Shown piece after piece: positions 48,493-57,655 of a stretch of 64,000 nt of DNA; within the stretch, counting starts at the first letter, position 1; every line of letters starts with the position of its first letter. The DNA comes from Actinotalea sp964349585 (GTDB taxonomy: Bacteria > Actinomycetota > Actinomycetes > Actinomycetales > Cellulomonadaceae): positions 1 to 64,000 of the forward strand of contig CAYGGX010000003.1 in NCBI GenBank assembly GCA_964349585.1. Reading direction: 5' to 3'. A model generated the notes under the pieces. It worked only from the letters and a program-made list of their open reading frames with translations. It ran no database searches and had not been told where the DNA came from. The translations under genes were made by a program, and so were the position numbers.

Positions 48493-49521
48493 GTGAGCCC
48501 GTCCCAGCCGATCTCAGTCAGGGCCGGGGCCCCGGCCGTGCTGGAGCTGCCGCCGGCCCACCTCGAGCTCGCCTGGCGCCCGCTGCGGGTGCAGGACGCC
48601 TCCGCGCTGCACGCCCTGATGTCGACGGTCGAGGCCCACGACGGGACGCACACCCGGCACTCGTACGCGGAGGTCCTCGAGCTGCTCAGCGGTCCGCGGA
48701 TGGACCCGACCCACGACGGGCTCGCCGGCTTCGACGAGGACGGGACGATGCGCGCCTACGGGCTCGTGGAGGTCGACGACACCGACCCGCGGGTGCTCCG
48801 GGCGGTGCTCCTGGGCGGGGTGCACCCGGACTGGCGCGGGCGGGGCATCGGGCGCGCGATCCTGGCGTGGAAGGAGGGCCGCGCCCGGCAACGCCTCGCG
48901 GAGTCCGGGACGACCCTGCCCGCCCGGCTCGCCGTGATGGTCGAGGAGCGGGCCCGCGACCACCGGCGGCTGTACGCGGCCGCAGGGTTCAGCCCGATCC
49001 GGTGGTGCTCCGCGATGCGCCGGGACCTTCGCGAGCCGCTTCCGCAGCGGGGCGCCCCGGAGGGCGTGGTCATCACGCCGTGGAGCCCGGACGTGGACGA
49101 GCAGGTCCGCCTCGCACACAACGAGGCGTTCGCAGAGCACTGGGGGTGCGCGCCCCAGTCGACCCAGAGCTGGGCGCTGCGGAGCAGCGGGTTCGCCGCC
49201 GATTGGAGCTGGGTTGCGTTCGACGAGGCCCGCCCCGGTGAGGTGATCGGCTACCTGCTCTCGGCGCACTACGAGCAGGACTGGCCGGCGGTGGGGTACT
49301 CCTGCGGGTTCACCGACGCGGTCGGGGTCAGCACCGGCTGGCGCGGTCGGGGGGTGGGCTCCGCGCTGCTCGTCGCCGCGATGACCAGCTACCGCGACGC
49401 GGGTCTGGACTACGCCTGCCTGCGGGTGGACACCGCGAACCCGACCGGCGCGGGGACTCTGTACGCCGAGCTCGGCTACGAGCAGACGCACGGCTACGTG
49501 ATGTACAGCGTCGAGATCTAG
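48493..49521 (+). CDS. Tandem GNAT-domain acetyltransferase
   Basis: A 342-residue protein with two GNAT folds. First: LGGVHPDWRGRGIGRAILAWKEGRARQ (acetyl-CoA loop HPDWRGRGIG). Second: GVSTGWRGRGVGSALLVAAMTSYRDAGLDYACLRVDTANPTGAGTLYAELGYE. The layout recalls mycothiol synthase MshD and Eis-like two-domain enzymes, but no MshD-specific context is present, so the acetyl acceptor is unknown. GTG start 23 nt after parE, with its own TAGGTT element. Confidence 0.88.
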   Translation: MSPSQPISVRAGAPAVLELPPAHLELAWRPLRVQDASALHALMSTVEAHDGTHTRHSYAEVLELLSGPRMDPTHDGLAGFDEDGTMRAYGLVEVDDTDPRVLRAVLLGGVHPDWRGRGIGRAILAWKEGRARQRLAESGTTLPARLAVMVEERARDHRRLYAAAGFSPIRWCSAMRRDLREPLPQRGAPEGVVITPWSPDVDEQVRLAHNEAFAEHWGCAPQSTQSWALRSSGFAADWSWVAFDEARPGEVIGYLLSAHYEQDWPAVGYSCGFTDAVGVSTGWRGRGVGSALLVAAMTSYRDAGLDYACLRVDTANPTGAGTLYAELGYEQTHGYVMYSVEI

Positions 49522-49556
49522 GTCTCGAACGGGCCGTGCGCGGCTTGGCGCTCCCC

Positions 49557-49562
49557 TAGGCT
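49557..49562 (+). promoter_or_regulatory. Putative -10 (TAGGCT) of membrane protein gene
   Basis: TAGGCT with a 6-nt gap to the ATG at 49569. Confidence 0.4.
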
Positions 49563-49568
49563 CCGGCC

Positions 49569-50171
49569 ATGGACGCCGCACCCGCTGTTGCGCCGACCCC
49601 TGTGGGCCGACGGCGAACCTGGAAGATCGCCGCAGCCGCGCTCGCCGTGCTGCTCGTGGCCGGTGTCGTGACCGTCTGGTTGCTCGGCGAGCGCTCGGTG
49701 CCCGTGAACATGGGGGGCGGCTGGTGGAGTGCCGACATGGAGTCGGTGGATTCCAGCGGCTTGACCCAGACCCACCGCGTCTTCCGCTGCGTGCCCGGCG
49801 AGCTCGAGGCCCGGTTGGACATCGTCGGCGTCGGGCCGCTGCCGGTGACCATCACCGACGTTCGCGTGCCCATGCTGGACGACCTGTTGGGGACCGACCG
49901 CGCGGCGCGCACCGGCACGCAGATGGTGCGCGACCCGAACGGCGAGGACCTGTACGACCTCGTCGACTTCACGCCGACCCGAGTCGGCGGCTCCGACTGG
50001 CTCCGACTCGTGCTTACGTGGCAGGTCGACGAGTGCTTCGCGTCCGCTGGTTACAGCATCGAGGAGCGGCTCAAGGTGACCTACGTGGCCCTCGGCATGA
50101 CCCACACCGCGCTGGTGCCGCTGGGAATGCCCTTCGCGCTGACGGCGCTGCCCTTGGACCAGGTGCCCTGA
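49569..50171 (+). CDS. Single-pass membrane protein with extracellular domain
   Basis: A 200-residue protein I do not recognise. A short basic N-terminus (GRRRTWK) leads to one transmembrane helix (IAAAALAVLLVAGVVTVWLL), then an extracellular domain of about 160 residues with two Cys (FRCVPGE and VDECFAS), possibly forming a disulfide, and beta-rich sequence. No catalytic motif is seen. It ends 1 nt before the convergent parC stop. TAGGCT lies 6 nt before the ATG. Confidence 0.75.
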   Translation: MDAAPAVAPTPVGRRRTWKIAAAALAVLLVAGVVTVWLLGERSVPVNMGGGWWSADMESVDSSGLTQTHRVFRCVPGELEARLDIVGVGPLPVTITDVRVPMLDDLLGTDRAARTGTQMVRDPNGEDLYDLVDFTPTRVGGSDWLRLVLTWQVDECFASAGYSIEERLKVTYVALGMTHTALVPLGMPFALTALPLDQVP

Positions 50172-50172
50172 G

Positions 50173-52623
50173 TCAGCCGATCGTGTGCAGCGGCGCCGGC
50201 AGCGACGTCCCCGAACCGTCCCGGCGGGGGTCGAGGTCGGGAAGCTGGATCGGCTGACCCGCGGAGCCGCTGGCCCGCGCCGGGGCCGGGCCCACCCAAC
50301 CGAGGATGAGCGAGTCCTCCCCGCGCAGGAACCGCTGCGCCCGCACGCCGCCGGTCGCGCGGCCCTTACCCGGGTAGACGTTGAAGGGCGTCACCTTCGC
50401 CGAACCCGCCTGGGTCCCGGGCAGCGCGTCGCCGGACCCCGCGACGGTCACCACGACGGCGTCGTCCAGCTCCGTCGGCCGGACCGCGCCGAAGAACACC
50501 GCGCGGTGGTCGGCGGGAATCTTGACGCCCGCCATCCCGCCGGCGGCCCGGCCCTGCGGCCGCACCGCGGACGCACCGAAGTGCAGCAGCTGGGCCTCGC
50601 TGGTCAGGAAGACGAACTCGTCCTCGTCCGTCACCGGGACGGCTCCAACCACCTCGTCGCCGTCCTTCAGGCCGATCACGTCCCAGGAGTCCCGGTTTGG
50701 GGCGGCCTCCGGCGCGACGCGCTTCACCACCCCCGACGCGGTGCCGAGCGCGAGCGTCGGGGCGTCCGTCGCGAGGGAGGCGAGGGCAAGCACCCGCTCG
50801 CCCGGCTTCAGATCCAGCACCTCGCTGACCGGAACGCCCCCGGACAGGGACGGGGGACCGTCGGTGGTCGGGATGCCCGGCAGGTCCAGGACCGGGACCC
50901 GGAGCATCCGGCCGCGCGAGGTCACGGCGCCGATCACCCCGCGTGCGGTCGTGACGGCCGTCGAGATCAGCACGTCGTGCGGGTGCCTGCGCCCGGCGCG
51001 CGTCGGTGTCGCGTCGTCCGCGGTGCGGGCGAGCAGTCCCGTCCCGGAGAGCATCGCGATGCACGGGGTGTCGGCGATCTCCAGGGGGGCCGCGCCGGGG
51101 GCCACGGCGGCGCTGGCCACGCCACCGCCCGTCGACTCCAGCAGGATCGTGCGGCGCGGGGTGCCGAAAGTCTGGGCGACGTCCGCCATCTCGGCGCTCA
51201 CCAGGGCCCGCAGCCGGGCGTCGGACGCGAGCACCTGCTCCAGGTCGGCGATCTCGGCACGCAGCTCGGTGGCCTCCCGCTCCAGCTCGACCCGGGAGAA
51301 CTTGGTCAGCCGGCGCAGCCGCAGCTCGAGGATGTAGTCCGCCTGGGCCTGGGTCAGGTCGAACACGCCCATCAGCCGGTCGCGGGCGACCTCGGCGGTG
51401 TCGGACGAGCGGATCACCTGGATCACCTCGTCGATGTCCAGGATCGCGATCAGCAGCCCGTCCACCAGGTGCAGTCGCTCGGTGCGCCTGCCGAGGCGGT
51501 ACGCCGTGCGCCGGCGGACGACCTGCAACCGGTGCTCCACCCAGACGGTTAGCAGCTCGCGCAGTCCAAGCGTGCGCGGCTGACCGTCCACGAGGGCCAC
51601 GTTGTTGATCCCGAAGGAGTCCTCGAGCGGGGTGTGCCGGTACAGCTGCTCCAGCACGCCCTCCGGGTTGAAGCCGGACCGGATCTCGATCACCAGGCGC
51701 ATGCCGTGCTGGCGATCGGTCAGGTCGGTCACCGCGCTGATCCCGGACAGTCGCTTGCTCTGCACGCCCTCCTTGATCTTCTCGATCACCTTCTCCGGGC
51801 CGACGAGGTAGGGCAGCTCCGTCACCAGGATGCCCTTGCGCTTGGCCGTCACGTTCTCGATCCGGGTGGTCGCCCGGGTCCGGAACGAGCCCCGGCCGGT
51901 CCGGTACGCGTCCCGCACGCCGTCCAGGCCGACGATCTTGCCCCCGGTCGGCAGGTCGGGGCCGGGCACGAAGCGCATCAGGTCCTCGAGCGTCGCGTCC
52001 GGGTGATCCACCAGGTGCCGCGCGGCGGCGACGACCTCGACCAGGTTGTGCGGCGCCATGTTCGTCGCCATGCCCACCGCGATCCCGGAGGCGCCGTTGA
52101 CCAGCAGGTTCGGGATCGCGGCCGGGAGCACGCCGGGCTGGCGCAGCTTGTTGTCGTAGTTGGGGACGAAGTCGACGACGTCCTCGTCCAGGTCGGCCAC
52201 CATCGCCATCGCCGCCGCGTCGAGGCGGGCCTCGGTGTACCTGGCCGCGGCCGGGCCGTCGTCGGGCGACCCGAAGTTGCCGTGCCCGTCCACGAGCGGC
52301 AGCCGGAGCGAGAACGGCTGGGCCATCCGCACCAGGGCGTCGTAGATCGCGCTGTCGCCGTGCGGGTGGAGCTTGCCCATCACCTCGCCGACCACGCGGG
52401 CGGACTTCACGTGCCCCCGGTCCGGGCGCAGGCCCATGTCGGCCATCTGGTACAGGATCCGGCGCTGCACCGGCTTCAGGCCGTCGCGCGCGTCCGGCAG
52501 CGCCCGGGCGTAGATGACGGAGTAGGCGTACTCGAGGAACGACCCCTCCATCTCCGTCGCGACGTCGACGTCGACGATCTTCTCGTGCACGTCGGCGAGA
52601 TCGACTGGGGAACGGCGGACCAT
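50173..52623 (-). CDS. parC: DNA topoisomerase IV-type subunit A (GyrA/ParC family)
   Basis: An 816-residue type IIA topoisomerase A subunit. The winged-helix domain has RDGLKPVQRRILYQMADMGL, the quinolone-determining region GKLHPHGDSAIYDALVRMAQPFSLR with wild-type-like Ser91, and the catalytic Tyr129 in AAARYTEARLD. A coiled-coil and a C-terminal beta-pinwheel-type region follow; the gyrase-specific GyrA box is not obvious, which with the nearby parE supports topoisomerase IV. The ATG at 52623 gives the first family residues. Its partner gene lies 1.7 kb downstream on the opposite strand, so the two subunits are not in one operon. Confidence 0.92.
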   Translation of the reverse strand: MVRRSPVDLADVHEKIVDVDVATEMEGSFLEYAYSVIYARALPDARDGLKPVQRRILYQMADMGLRPDRGHVKSARVVGEVMGKLHPHGDSAIYDALVRMAQPFSLRLPLVDGHGNFGSPDDGPAAARYTEARLDAAAMAMVADLDEDVVDFVPNYDNKLRQPGVLPAAIPNLLVNGASGIAVGMATNMAPHNLVEVVAAARHLVDHPDATLEDLMRFVPGPDLPTGGKIVGLDGVRDAYRTGRGSFRTRATTRIENVTAKRKGILVTELPYLVGPEKVIEKIKEGVQSKRLSGISAVTDLTDRQHGMRLVIEIRSGFNPEGVLEQLYRHTPLEDSFGINNVALVDGQPRTLGLRELLTVWVEHRLQVVRRRTAYRLGRRTERLHLVDGLLIAILDIDEVIQVIRSSDTAEVARDRLMGVFDLTQAQADYILELRLRRLTKFSRVELEREATELRAEIADLEQVLASDARLRALVSAEMADVAQTFGTPRRTILLESTGGGVASAAVAPGAAPLEIADTPCIAMLSGTGLLARTADDATPTRAGRRHPHDVLISTAVTTARGVIGAVTSRGRMLRVPVLDLPGIPTTDGPPSLSGGVPVSEVLDLKPGERVLALASLATDAPTLALGTASGVVKRVAPEAAPNRDSWDVIGLKDGDEVVGAVPVTDEDEFVFLTSEAQLLHFGASAVRPQGRAAGGMAGVKIPADHRAVFFGAVRPTELDDAVVVTVAGSGDALPGTQAGSAKVTPFNVYPGKGRATGGVRAQRFLRGEDSLILGWVGPAPARASGSAGQPIQLPDLDPRRDGSGTSLPAPLHTIG

Positions 52624-52720
52624 CGTCTGGGGACTCCTCGAGTGGTTGTGGGCTCCCATTGTCCCCCGTCCCGCGGGGCGGGACGCCGCGCGACGCGCCC
52701 ACCCCGGGTGGTGTGGGAAC

Positions 52721-52726
52721 TAGCCT
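52721..52726 (+). promoter_or_regulatory. Putative -10 (TAGCCT) of GNAT/CoA-ligase gene
   Basis: TAGCCT with a 7-nt gap to the GTG at 52734. Confidence 0.45.
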
Positions 52727-52733
52727 GAGCCGG

Positions 52734-55199
52734 GTGAGCCATCCCCGCGCGAGCGCACCCGGGTACCCGGCCCACTGGGAGGCCGACGTCGTGCTCCGGG
52801 ACGGGGGGACGGCCCACCTGCGCCCGATCCGGCCCGACGACGCGGACCGGCTGCAGGAGTTCCACAGCCGCCAGTCCCGGCGCTCGACGTACTTCCGGTT
52901 CTTCGCGCCGCTGGAGCGCCTGCCCGGGGTCGAGCTCGAACGGTTCACAAGCCTCGACTACCGCGATCGGGTGGCGCTCGTGGCCGTGGCCGACGAGGAC
53001 GACGCCGAGCGGATCATCGGGGTCGGTCGGTTCGACCGGACCGGGGAGTCGACGGCCGAGGTCGCCTTCAACGTCGCCGACCGCCACCACGGGCGCGGCC
53101 TGGGCTCCGCCCTCCTCGAGCACCTGGCGGCCGCCGCACGCGAGCGTGGGATCTCCCGGTTCACCGCCGAGGTGCTGCCCAACAACGCCAAGATGCTCGC
53201 CGTCTTCGGGGAGGCCGGCTACGTGGTCGAACAGCGGTTCGACGACGGGATCGTGCGGGTCGCGTTCGACATCGACCCGACGGTCGAGTCGCTGGCTGTG
53301 ATGTTCGACCGCGAACACCGCGCCGAGGCGCGCAGCCTCCTCGGGCTGCTCACCCCGGAGTCGGTGCTGGTGGTCTCGGACCCGACCGGACCCGAGCACG
53401 GCCTCGCGGTCGCCGTGACGGATCACCTGCTCGCAGCGCCGGTGCCCGCCGTGACCGTGGTCGGCTGGTCGCCCGCGCCCGCGGGATCGCAGGCGGCGGT
53501 CGCGCCGGACCTCGCGTCGGTGCCGGGGCCCGTGGACCTGCTGGTGCTCGCCGTGGCCGCGGACCGGGCCGCCGCGGTGGTCCGGTCGTGCGCCCGCCTG
53601 CGTCCGCGCGGCGTCGTCGTGCTCACCAGCGGATTCGCGGAGACGGGTCCGGACGGCCTGGCCCACCAGCGGGACCTGCTGCATGCCGCGCACGCAGCGG
53701 GGATGCGCGTCCTGGGGCCGGCAAGCTTCGGGTTCCTGCGGCACGGGCCGGAGGGGTCCATCAATGCGTCGCTCGCCGCCGACCCGCCCCCACCGGGCAG
53801 GCTCGGGCTGTTCTGCCAGTCCGCGCCGATGGCGGTCGGCCTGCTCGCGTCGGCCAGGCGGCGAAGCCTCGGGGTGTCCGCGCTCATCTCCGCGGGGAAC
53901 CGCGCCGACGTGTCGGGCAACGACGCGATGCAGCTGTGGACGCGTGACCCGGGCACGGACGTCGTGGCGCTGTACCTGGAGTCCATCGGCAACCCACGCA
54001 AGTTCACGCGGGTGGCCCGGCGGCTGGCGGGGAGCAAGCCGCTGGTGGTGCTCACGGCCGGCCGGTCGGGGCACGTGGTGCCGGCCGGGCACGCGGTCCG
54101 CAGCACCCGGGTTCCCCGGCACGCGCTCGAGGAGATGCTCCGCCAGTCGGGGGCGATCCGGGTCTCCAGCCAGCACGAGCTGCTCGATGTGGCCCAGCTG
54201 CTGGTCCACCAGCCGATCCCGGCGGGACCGCGGGTCGCCGTGCTGGCCAGCTCGGAGCCCCTGGCGGCACTGGTGGCCGAGGCGGCTGAGTCCGCTGGCC
54301 TGACCGTGACCGCGCGTCGCGCGATCCTCGCGGACCCGCCGGGGCCTGCGCGCCTGACCGCGGACCTGGCGGCCGCCTACGCGGATCCCGGCTGCGACGT
54401 CGTCGTCGTGGTGCACGTCCCCACCCTCGGTGAGCCGGACCCCGCGGTGGCCCGCGCCGTGGCCGCGGCGGCCGCCCGCTCGGGCCGCACCACCGTCGCG
54501 TGCATCCTCGGGCTGAGCGGGGTCACCCCCGAGCTCACGGCCACCGACGACGCGGGTCGGTCGTGGACCGTGCCCGCGTACGCGGCGCCCGAGGACGGCG
54601 TTCTCGCCCTGGCGGCCGCGGTGCGGTACGGCCAGTGGCGGGGGACGGATCGGGGCCGGCCGCTCGCTCCGGCGGTGGACGCTCATGCGGCGCGCAGGAT
54701 GGTCGACGGGCTGCTCGGTCCGGGTGTCACGACGCTTGAACCCGACGCGGCCGGCCGGCTGCTCGGTTGCTACGGGATCACCCTTTCCCCGCCGCGGACC
54801 CCCGTCCCGGCGGACGCGGTCGGCTGCGTGATCGGTTCCGCCGAGGACCCCCGGTTCGGTCCGGTCGTCTCGTTCGGGCTGTCCGGCGACGCCGAGCTGC
54901 TCGGGGACGCGAGCCACGGTGTCGCGCCCCTGACCGACGTGGACGTCGCCGAGATGATCCGCTCGGTGCGCGCGGCACCCCGGCTGCTCGGCATGGACGG
55001 CTCGGCCGCCCTGGACGTGGCGGGTCTGGCGGACGTCCTGGGTCGGGTCTCGGTGATGGCCGACGACCTGCCCGAGCTGCACGAGCTCGAGCTGCGACCG
55101 GTTCTGGTGGGCCGGCAGGGGGTCCTGGTCACCGGCGCGCGGATCGCCCTGGCGGAGGCCGGCCGGGTCGACGGCGCGCGGCGGATGCTGCCCGAATGA
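52734..55199 (+). CDS. GNAT acetyltransferase fused to NDP-forming acyl-CoA ligase domains
   Basis: An 821-residue Pat-like fusion. Residues about 25-190 form a GNAT domain (HLRPIRPDDADRLQEFHSRQS; ADRHHGRGLGSALLEHLAAAA). Then CoA-binding and succinyl-CoA-synthetase-like domains (LGLFCQSAPMAVGLLASARRRSLGVSALISAGNRADVSGNDAMQLW, VALYLESIGNPRKF). Related proteins acetylate lysines of acetyl-CoA synthetase. The C-terminal ATP-grasp is abnormal: CYGITLSPPRTPVPADAV jumps directly to EDPRFGPVVSFGLSGD, omitting the central nucleotide-binding part. So ligase activity is doubtful while acetylation may persist. GTG start with TAGCCT 7 nt upstream. Confidence 0.88.
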   Translation: MSHPRASAPGYPAHWEADVVLRDGGTAHLRPIRPDDADRLQEFHSRQSRRSTYFRFFAPLERLPGVELERFTSLDYRDRVALVAVADEDDAERIIGVGRFDRTGESTAEVAFNVADRHHGRGLGSALLEHLAAAARERGISRFTAEVLPNNAKMLAVFGEAGYVVEQRFDDGIVRVAFDIDPTVESLAVMFDREHRAEARSLLGLLTPESVLVVSDPTGPEHGLAVAVTDHLLAAPVPAVTVVGWSPAPAGSQAAVAPDLASVPGPVDLLVLAVAADRAAAVVRSCARLRPRGVVVLTSGFAETGPDGLAHQRDLLHAAHAAGMRVLGPASFGFLRHGPEGSINASLAADPPPPGRLGLFCQSAPMAVGLLASARRRSLGVSALISAGNRADVSGNDAMQLWTRDPGTDVVALYLESIGNPRKFTRVARRLAGSKPLVVLTAGRSGHVVPAGHAVRSTRVPRHALEEMLRQSGAIRVSSQHELLDVAQLLVHQPIPAGPRVAVLASSEPLAALVAEAAESAGLTVTARRAILADPPGPARLTADLAAAYADPGCDVVVVVHVPTLGEPDPAVARAVAAAAARSGRTTVACILGLSGVTPELTATDDAGRSWTVPAYAAPEDGVLALAAAVRYGQWRGTDRGRPLAPAVDAHAARRMVDGLLGPGVTTLEPDAAGRLLGCYGITLSPPRTPVPADAVGCVIGSAEDPRFGPVVSFGLSGDAELLGDASHGVAPLTDVDVAEMIRSVRAAPRLLGMDGSAALDVAGLADVLGRVSVMADDLPELHELELRPVLVGRQGVLVTGARIALAEAGRVDGARRMLPE

Positions 55200-55260
55200 G
55201 GCCGACGGGGCTGCGTGCCCCCGGGGCATGGGTGCAAGGATGGGCGTCGTGCCAGGAACA

Positions 55261-55824
55261 ATGACCGCGCTGCGCCGGAGCCTCGACCACGCCGGCTACT
55301 ACCCCGAGCTGGTCGCCGACGTGCTGGAGGTCGCGCTCGCCGGGGAGCCCGTGATGGCGCACCTGGTGCACCCCGAGACGACCTTCGACTCCGCCGAGGT
55401 CCGGCGCCACGTGACGGTGCTGGTGCTCACCCCGAGCCGGCTGGTGATGGCCCACGTGGACGACCACCCGGCTGACCGGGAGAACCCCTCGACGACCGCC
55501 TCGGCGACCACCGAGTCAGTCCCGCTGCGCCTGGTGCACACGGTCGCACTGACGCACGTGGTGGCGGTCCCGGCCCGGCACCGGACGGGCGAGGTCCCGG
55601 CTGAGCTGACCCTGGCGATCGGCTGGGGCGGGGTGCGTCGGGTGGACCTCGAGCCGGCGGCCTGCGGGGACCCGGCCTGCGAGGCGGACCACGGCCTCAC
55701 CGGTTCGATCACGCCCGACGACGTCGTCGTGCGCGTCGCCGCGGAGGCGGAGGGCGCGGAGGCCGTGCGCGCGGCCGTGGCCTTCGCCCGGGCGCTGTCG
55801 GCGTCCACCGCGACCGCCGGATGA
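55261..55824 (+). CDS. DUF5998 family protein
   Basis: A 187-residue actinobacterial protein of the DUF5998 family: MTALRRSLDHAGYYPELVADVLEVALAGEPVMAHLVHPETTFDSAEVRRHVTVLVLTPSRLVMAH. The ATG at 55261 follows AGGAACA, but an in-frame GTG at 55249 has an AAGGAT hexamer 8 nt upstream and would add four residues. The stop overlaps the start of the phosphatase gene (ATGA), so the two are coupled. Function unknown; possibly pleckstrin-like, which I cannot show. Confidence 0.88.
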   Translation: MTALRRSLDHAGYYPELVADVLEVALAGEPVMAHLVHPETTFDSAEVRRHVTVLVLTPSRLVMAHVDDHPADRENPSTTASATTESVPLRLVHTVALTHVVAVPARHRTGEVPAELTLAIGWGGVRRVDLEPAACGDPACEADHGLTGSITPDDVVVRVAAEAEGAEAVRAAVAFARALSASTATAG

Positions 55825-56975
55825 CGGACCTCGCCGCCGCCCTGCGGGCCGCAGGGTTCTGTCGGCCCGACTACGGGGGCCTGTGCCTGGACGGCGTCCT
55901 GCCGGCGGCCGTGGCCGCGCTCGGGGTGGACGTGCCCGGCGGCGCGGCGGCCCGGGAGCGGCTGGGCGTGCCGGTCGCGTCGCGGGTCTGTGTGGTCCTC
56001 GTGGACGGCCTCGGTCAGCTGATGCTCACCGAGCGGGCCGGGCACGCGCCGTTCCTCCGCGGCCTGCTGGGCGGCGGCCTGGTGCTCACCTCGGGCTTCC
56101 CGTCCACCACCGCGGCGTCGCTGGGGCTGTTCGGCACCGGGAGCGGGCCGGGTCGCACCGGTCTTGCCGGCTACACGGTGCGCAACCCGGCCACCGGGTC
56201 CCTCGCGAACCTCGTCTCGTGGACGGGCGCGGGCCCGCCCGAGCAGTGGCAGCGGGAGCCGAGCATCTTCAGCCTGGCGGCGGCGGCGGGGGCGTCGGTG
56301 ACCTCCGTCGGCCCGGCGAAGTTCGCGGGCTCCGGCCTCACCGTGGCGGCCCTCTCCGGGGGCGCGTACCGCGCCGCCGAGGGCCTGGACGAGCGGGTGG
56401 ACGCCACGGTCGCGGCGCTTGCCCGGCCCGGCCTGGTCTACCTCTACTGGGGTGCGGTGGACAAGATCGGCCACGGGGCCGGCTGGCAGTCGAGCACCTG
56501 GGCGGACGCCCTGGCCGAGACCGACCGGGAGCTGGCGCGGCTGGCGCGTTCCCTGCCGACGGGCACGGTGCTGATGATCACCGCCGACCACGGGATGGTC
56601 GACATCGACCCCGAGCAGCTGGTCGACCTCGCCCTGACCCCCGAGCTCGCCGCCGACGTGGAGCTGGTCGCGGGTGAGCCCCGGGCGACGCACGTGCACA
56701 CCGCACCCGGGACCGCCGCCGACGTCCTCGAACGATGGCGGTTAACCCTGGGGGAGAAGGCGGTCGTCGTGCCGCGGGCGGAGGCCGTCGCCGACGGGTG
56801 GTTCGGACCCGTGCTGGAGCACGTGCTGCCGATGATCGGCGACCTGGTGGTGGCCGCCCGCGGCCGGGCCGGCGTGGTCGACTCGCGCACCCAGACCCCG
56901 CACTCTTTGCACCTTCGCGGCATGCACGGTTCGCTGACCCCGGGCGAGATGCTCGTCCCGCTCCTGATCGCGTGA
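55821..56975 (+). CDS. Alkaline phosphatase / nucleotide pyrophosphatase family protein
   Basis: A 384-residue phosphodiesterase/pyrophosphatase of the alkaline phosphatase superfamily. Metal and nucleophile motifs: CVVLVDGLGQ (Asp), FPSTTAASLGLFGTG (nucleophilic Thr), YLYWGAVDKIGHGAGW (Asp/His) and ITADHGMVDI (Asp-His); later MHGSLTP supplies the final His. No signal peptide is seen, so a cytoplasmic enzyme. ATG overlaps the DUF5998 stop by four bases; thymidine kinase follows after 9 nt, giving a three-gene operon possibly concerned with nucleotides. Confidence 0.92.
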   Translation: MTDLAAALRAAGFCRPDYGGLCLDGVLPAAVAALGVDVPGGAAARERLGVPVASRVCVVLVDGLGQLMLTERAGHAPFLRGLLGGGLVLTSGFPSTTAASLGLFGTGSGPGRTGLAGYTVRNPATGSLANLVSWTGAGPPEQWQREPSIFSLAAAAGASVTSVGPAKFAGSGLTVAALSGGAYRAAEGLDERVDATVAALARPGLVYLYWGAVDKIGHGAGWQSSTWADALAETDRELARLARSLPTGTVLMITADHGMVDIDPEQLVDLALTPELAADVELVAGEPRATHVHTAPGTAADVLERWRLTLGEKAVVVPRAEAVADGWFGPVLEHVLPMIGDLVVAARGRAGVVDSRTQTPHSLHLRGMHGSLTPGEMLVPLLIA

Positions 56976-56984
56976 GGAGGTGGC

Positions 56985-57641
56985 ATGGCCGAGCTGGTGT
57001 TCTTCAGCGGGACCATGGACTGCGGAAAGTCGACGCTTGCCCTCCAGCTGGACCACAACAACGCAGCCCGCGGCCGCGGCGGCGTGGTCTACAGCCGTAA
57101 CGACCGGGCCGGGACGGACATGCTCTCGTCCCGGCTGGGGCTGGTGCACCCGGCCGTGGAGGTGACCGACGGCACGGACTTCTGGGACGACGTCGTGCAG
57201 CGGCGCGTCCGGGGGGAGCGGGTCGACTACCTGATCTGCGACGAGGCGCAGTTCTACACGCCCCGGCAGATCGAGCAGCTCGCCCAGCTCGTCGACGAGA
57301 TGGGGGTCGACGTCTACGCGTTCGGCATCACGAGCGACTTCCGCACCCGGCTGTTCCCAGGCTCGGAACGACTGATCGAGCTGGCGGACCGGGTCGAGGT
57401 GCTCCAGGTGCAGACCCTCTGCTGGTGCGGGGCGCGCGCCACCCACAACGCCCGCACCGTCGGCGGCCAGATGGTGGTTGAGGGGGAACAGGTGGTGGTC
57501 GGGAACACCGACGCCTCGGCACCCGTCGCCTACGAGGTGCTCTGCCGACGCCACCACATGCGCCGGATGACGACGGCGGTGGCGCGCGCGGTCGCCGTGA
57601 CGCCGGAGACCCTGCCGGGTCTCGCCGACGAGCGGCTCTGA
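56985..57641 (+). CDS. tdk: Thymidine kinase (type II, TK1-like)
   Basis: A 218-residue TK1-family thymidine kinase salvaging thymidine to dTMP. P-loop FFSGTMDCGKSTLALQ, Mg-binding DEAQFYTPRQIEQL, lid and thymidine-binding FGITSDFRTRLFPGSERLIELAD, and a zinc site from CWCGARATHNAR plus a later C..RHH. GGAGG lies before the ATG. It is the third gene of the DUF5998-phosphatase-tdk operon and converges on sepH with 14 nt between. Confidence 0.94.
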   Translation: MAELVFFSGTMDCGKSTLALQLDHNNAARGRGGVVYSRNDRAGTDMLSSRLGLVHPAVEVTDGTDFWDDVVQRRVRGERVDYLICDEAQFYTPRQIEQLAQLVDEMGVDVYAFGITSDFRTRLFPGSERLIELADRVEVLQVQTLCWCGARATHNARTVGGQMVVEGEQVVVGNTDASAPVAYEVLCRRHHMRRMTTAVARAVAVTPETLPGLADERL

Positions 57642-57655
57642 CCCGCCGCGGGCGC

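Noticed and set aside
55711..55730. GACGACGTCGTC core resembling the palindrome at 19135
   Set aside because: It lies inside the DUF5998 coding region and is expected by chance from Asp-Asp-Val-Val codons; the outer arms do not match.
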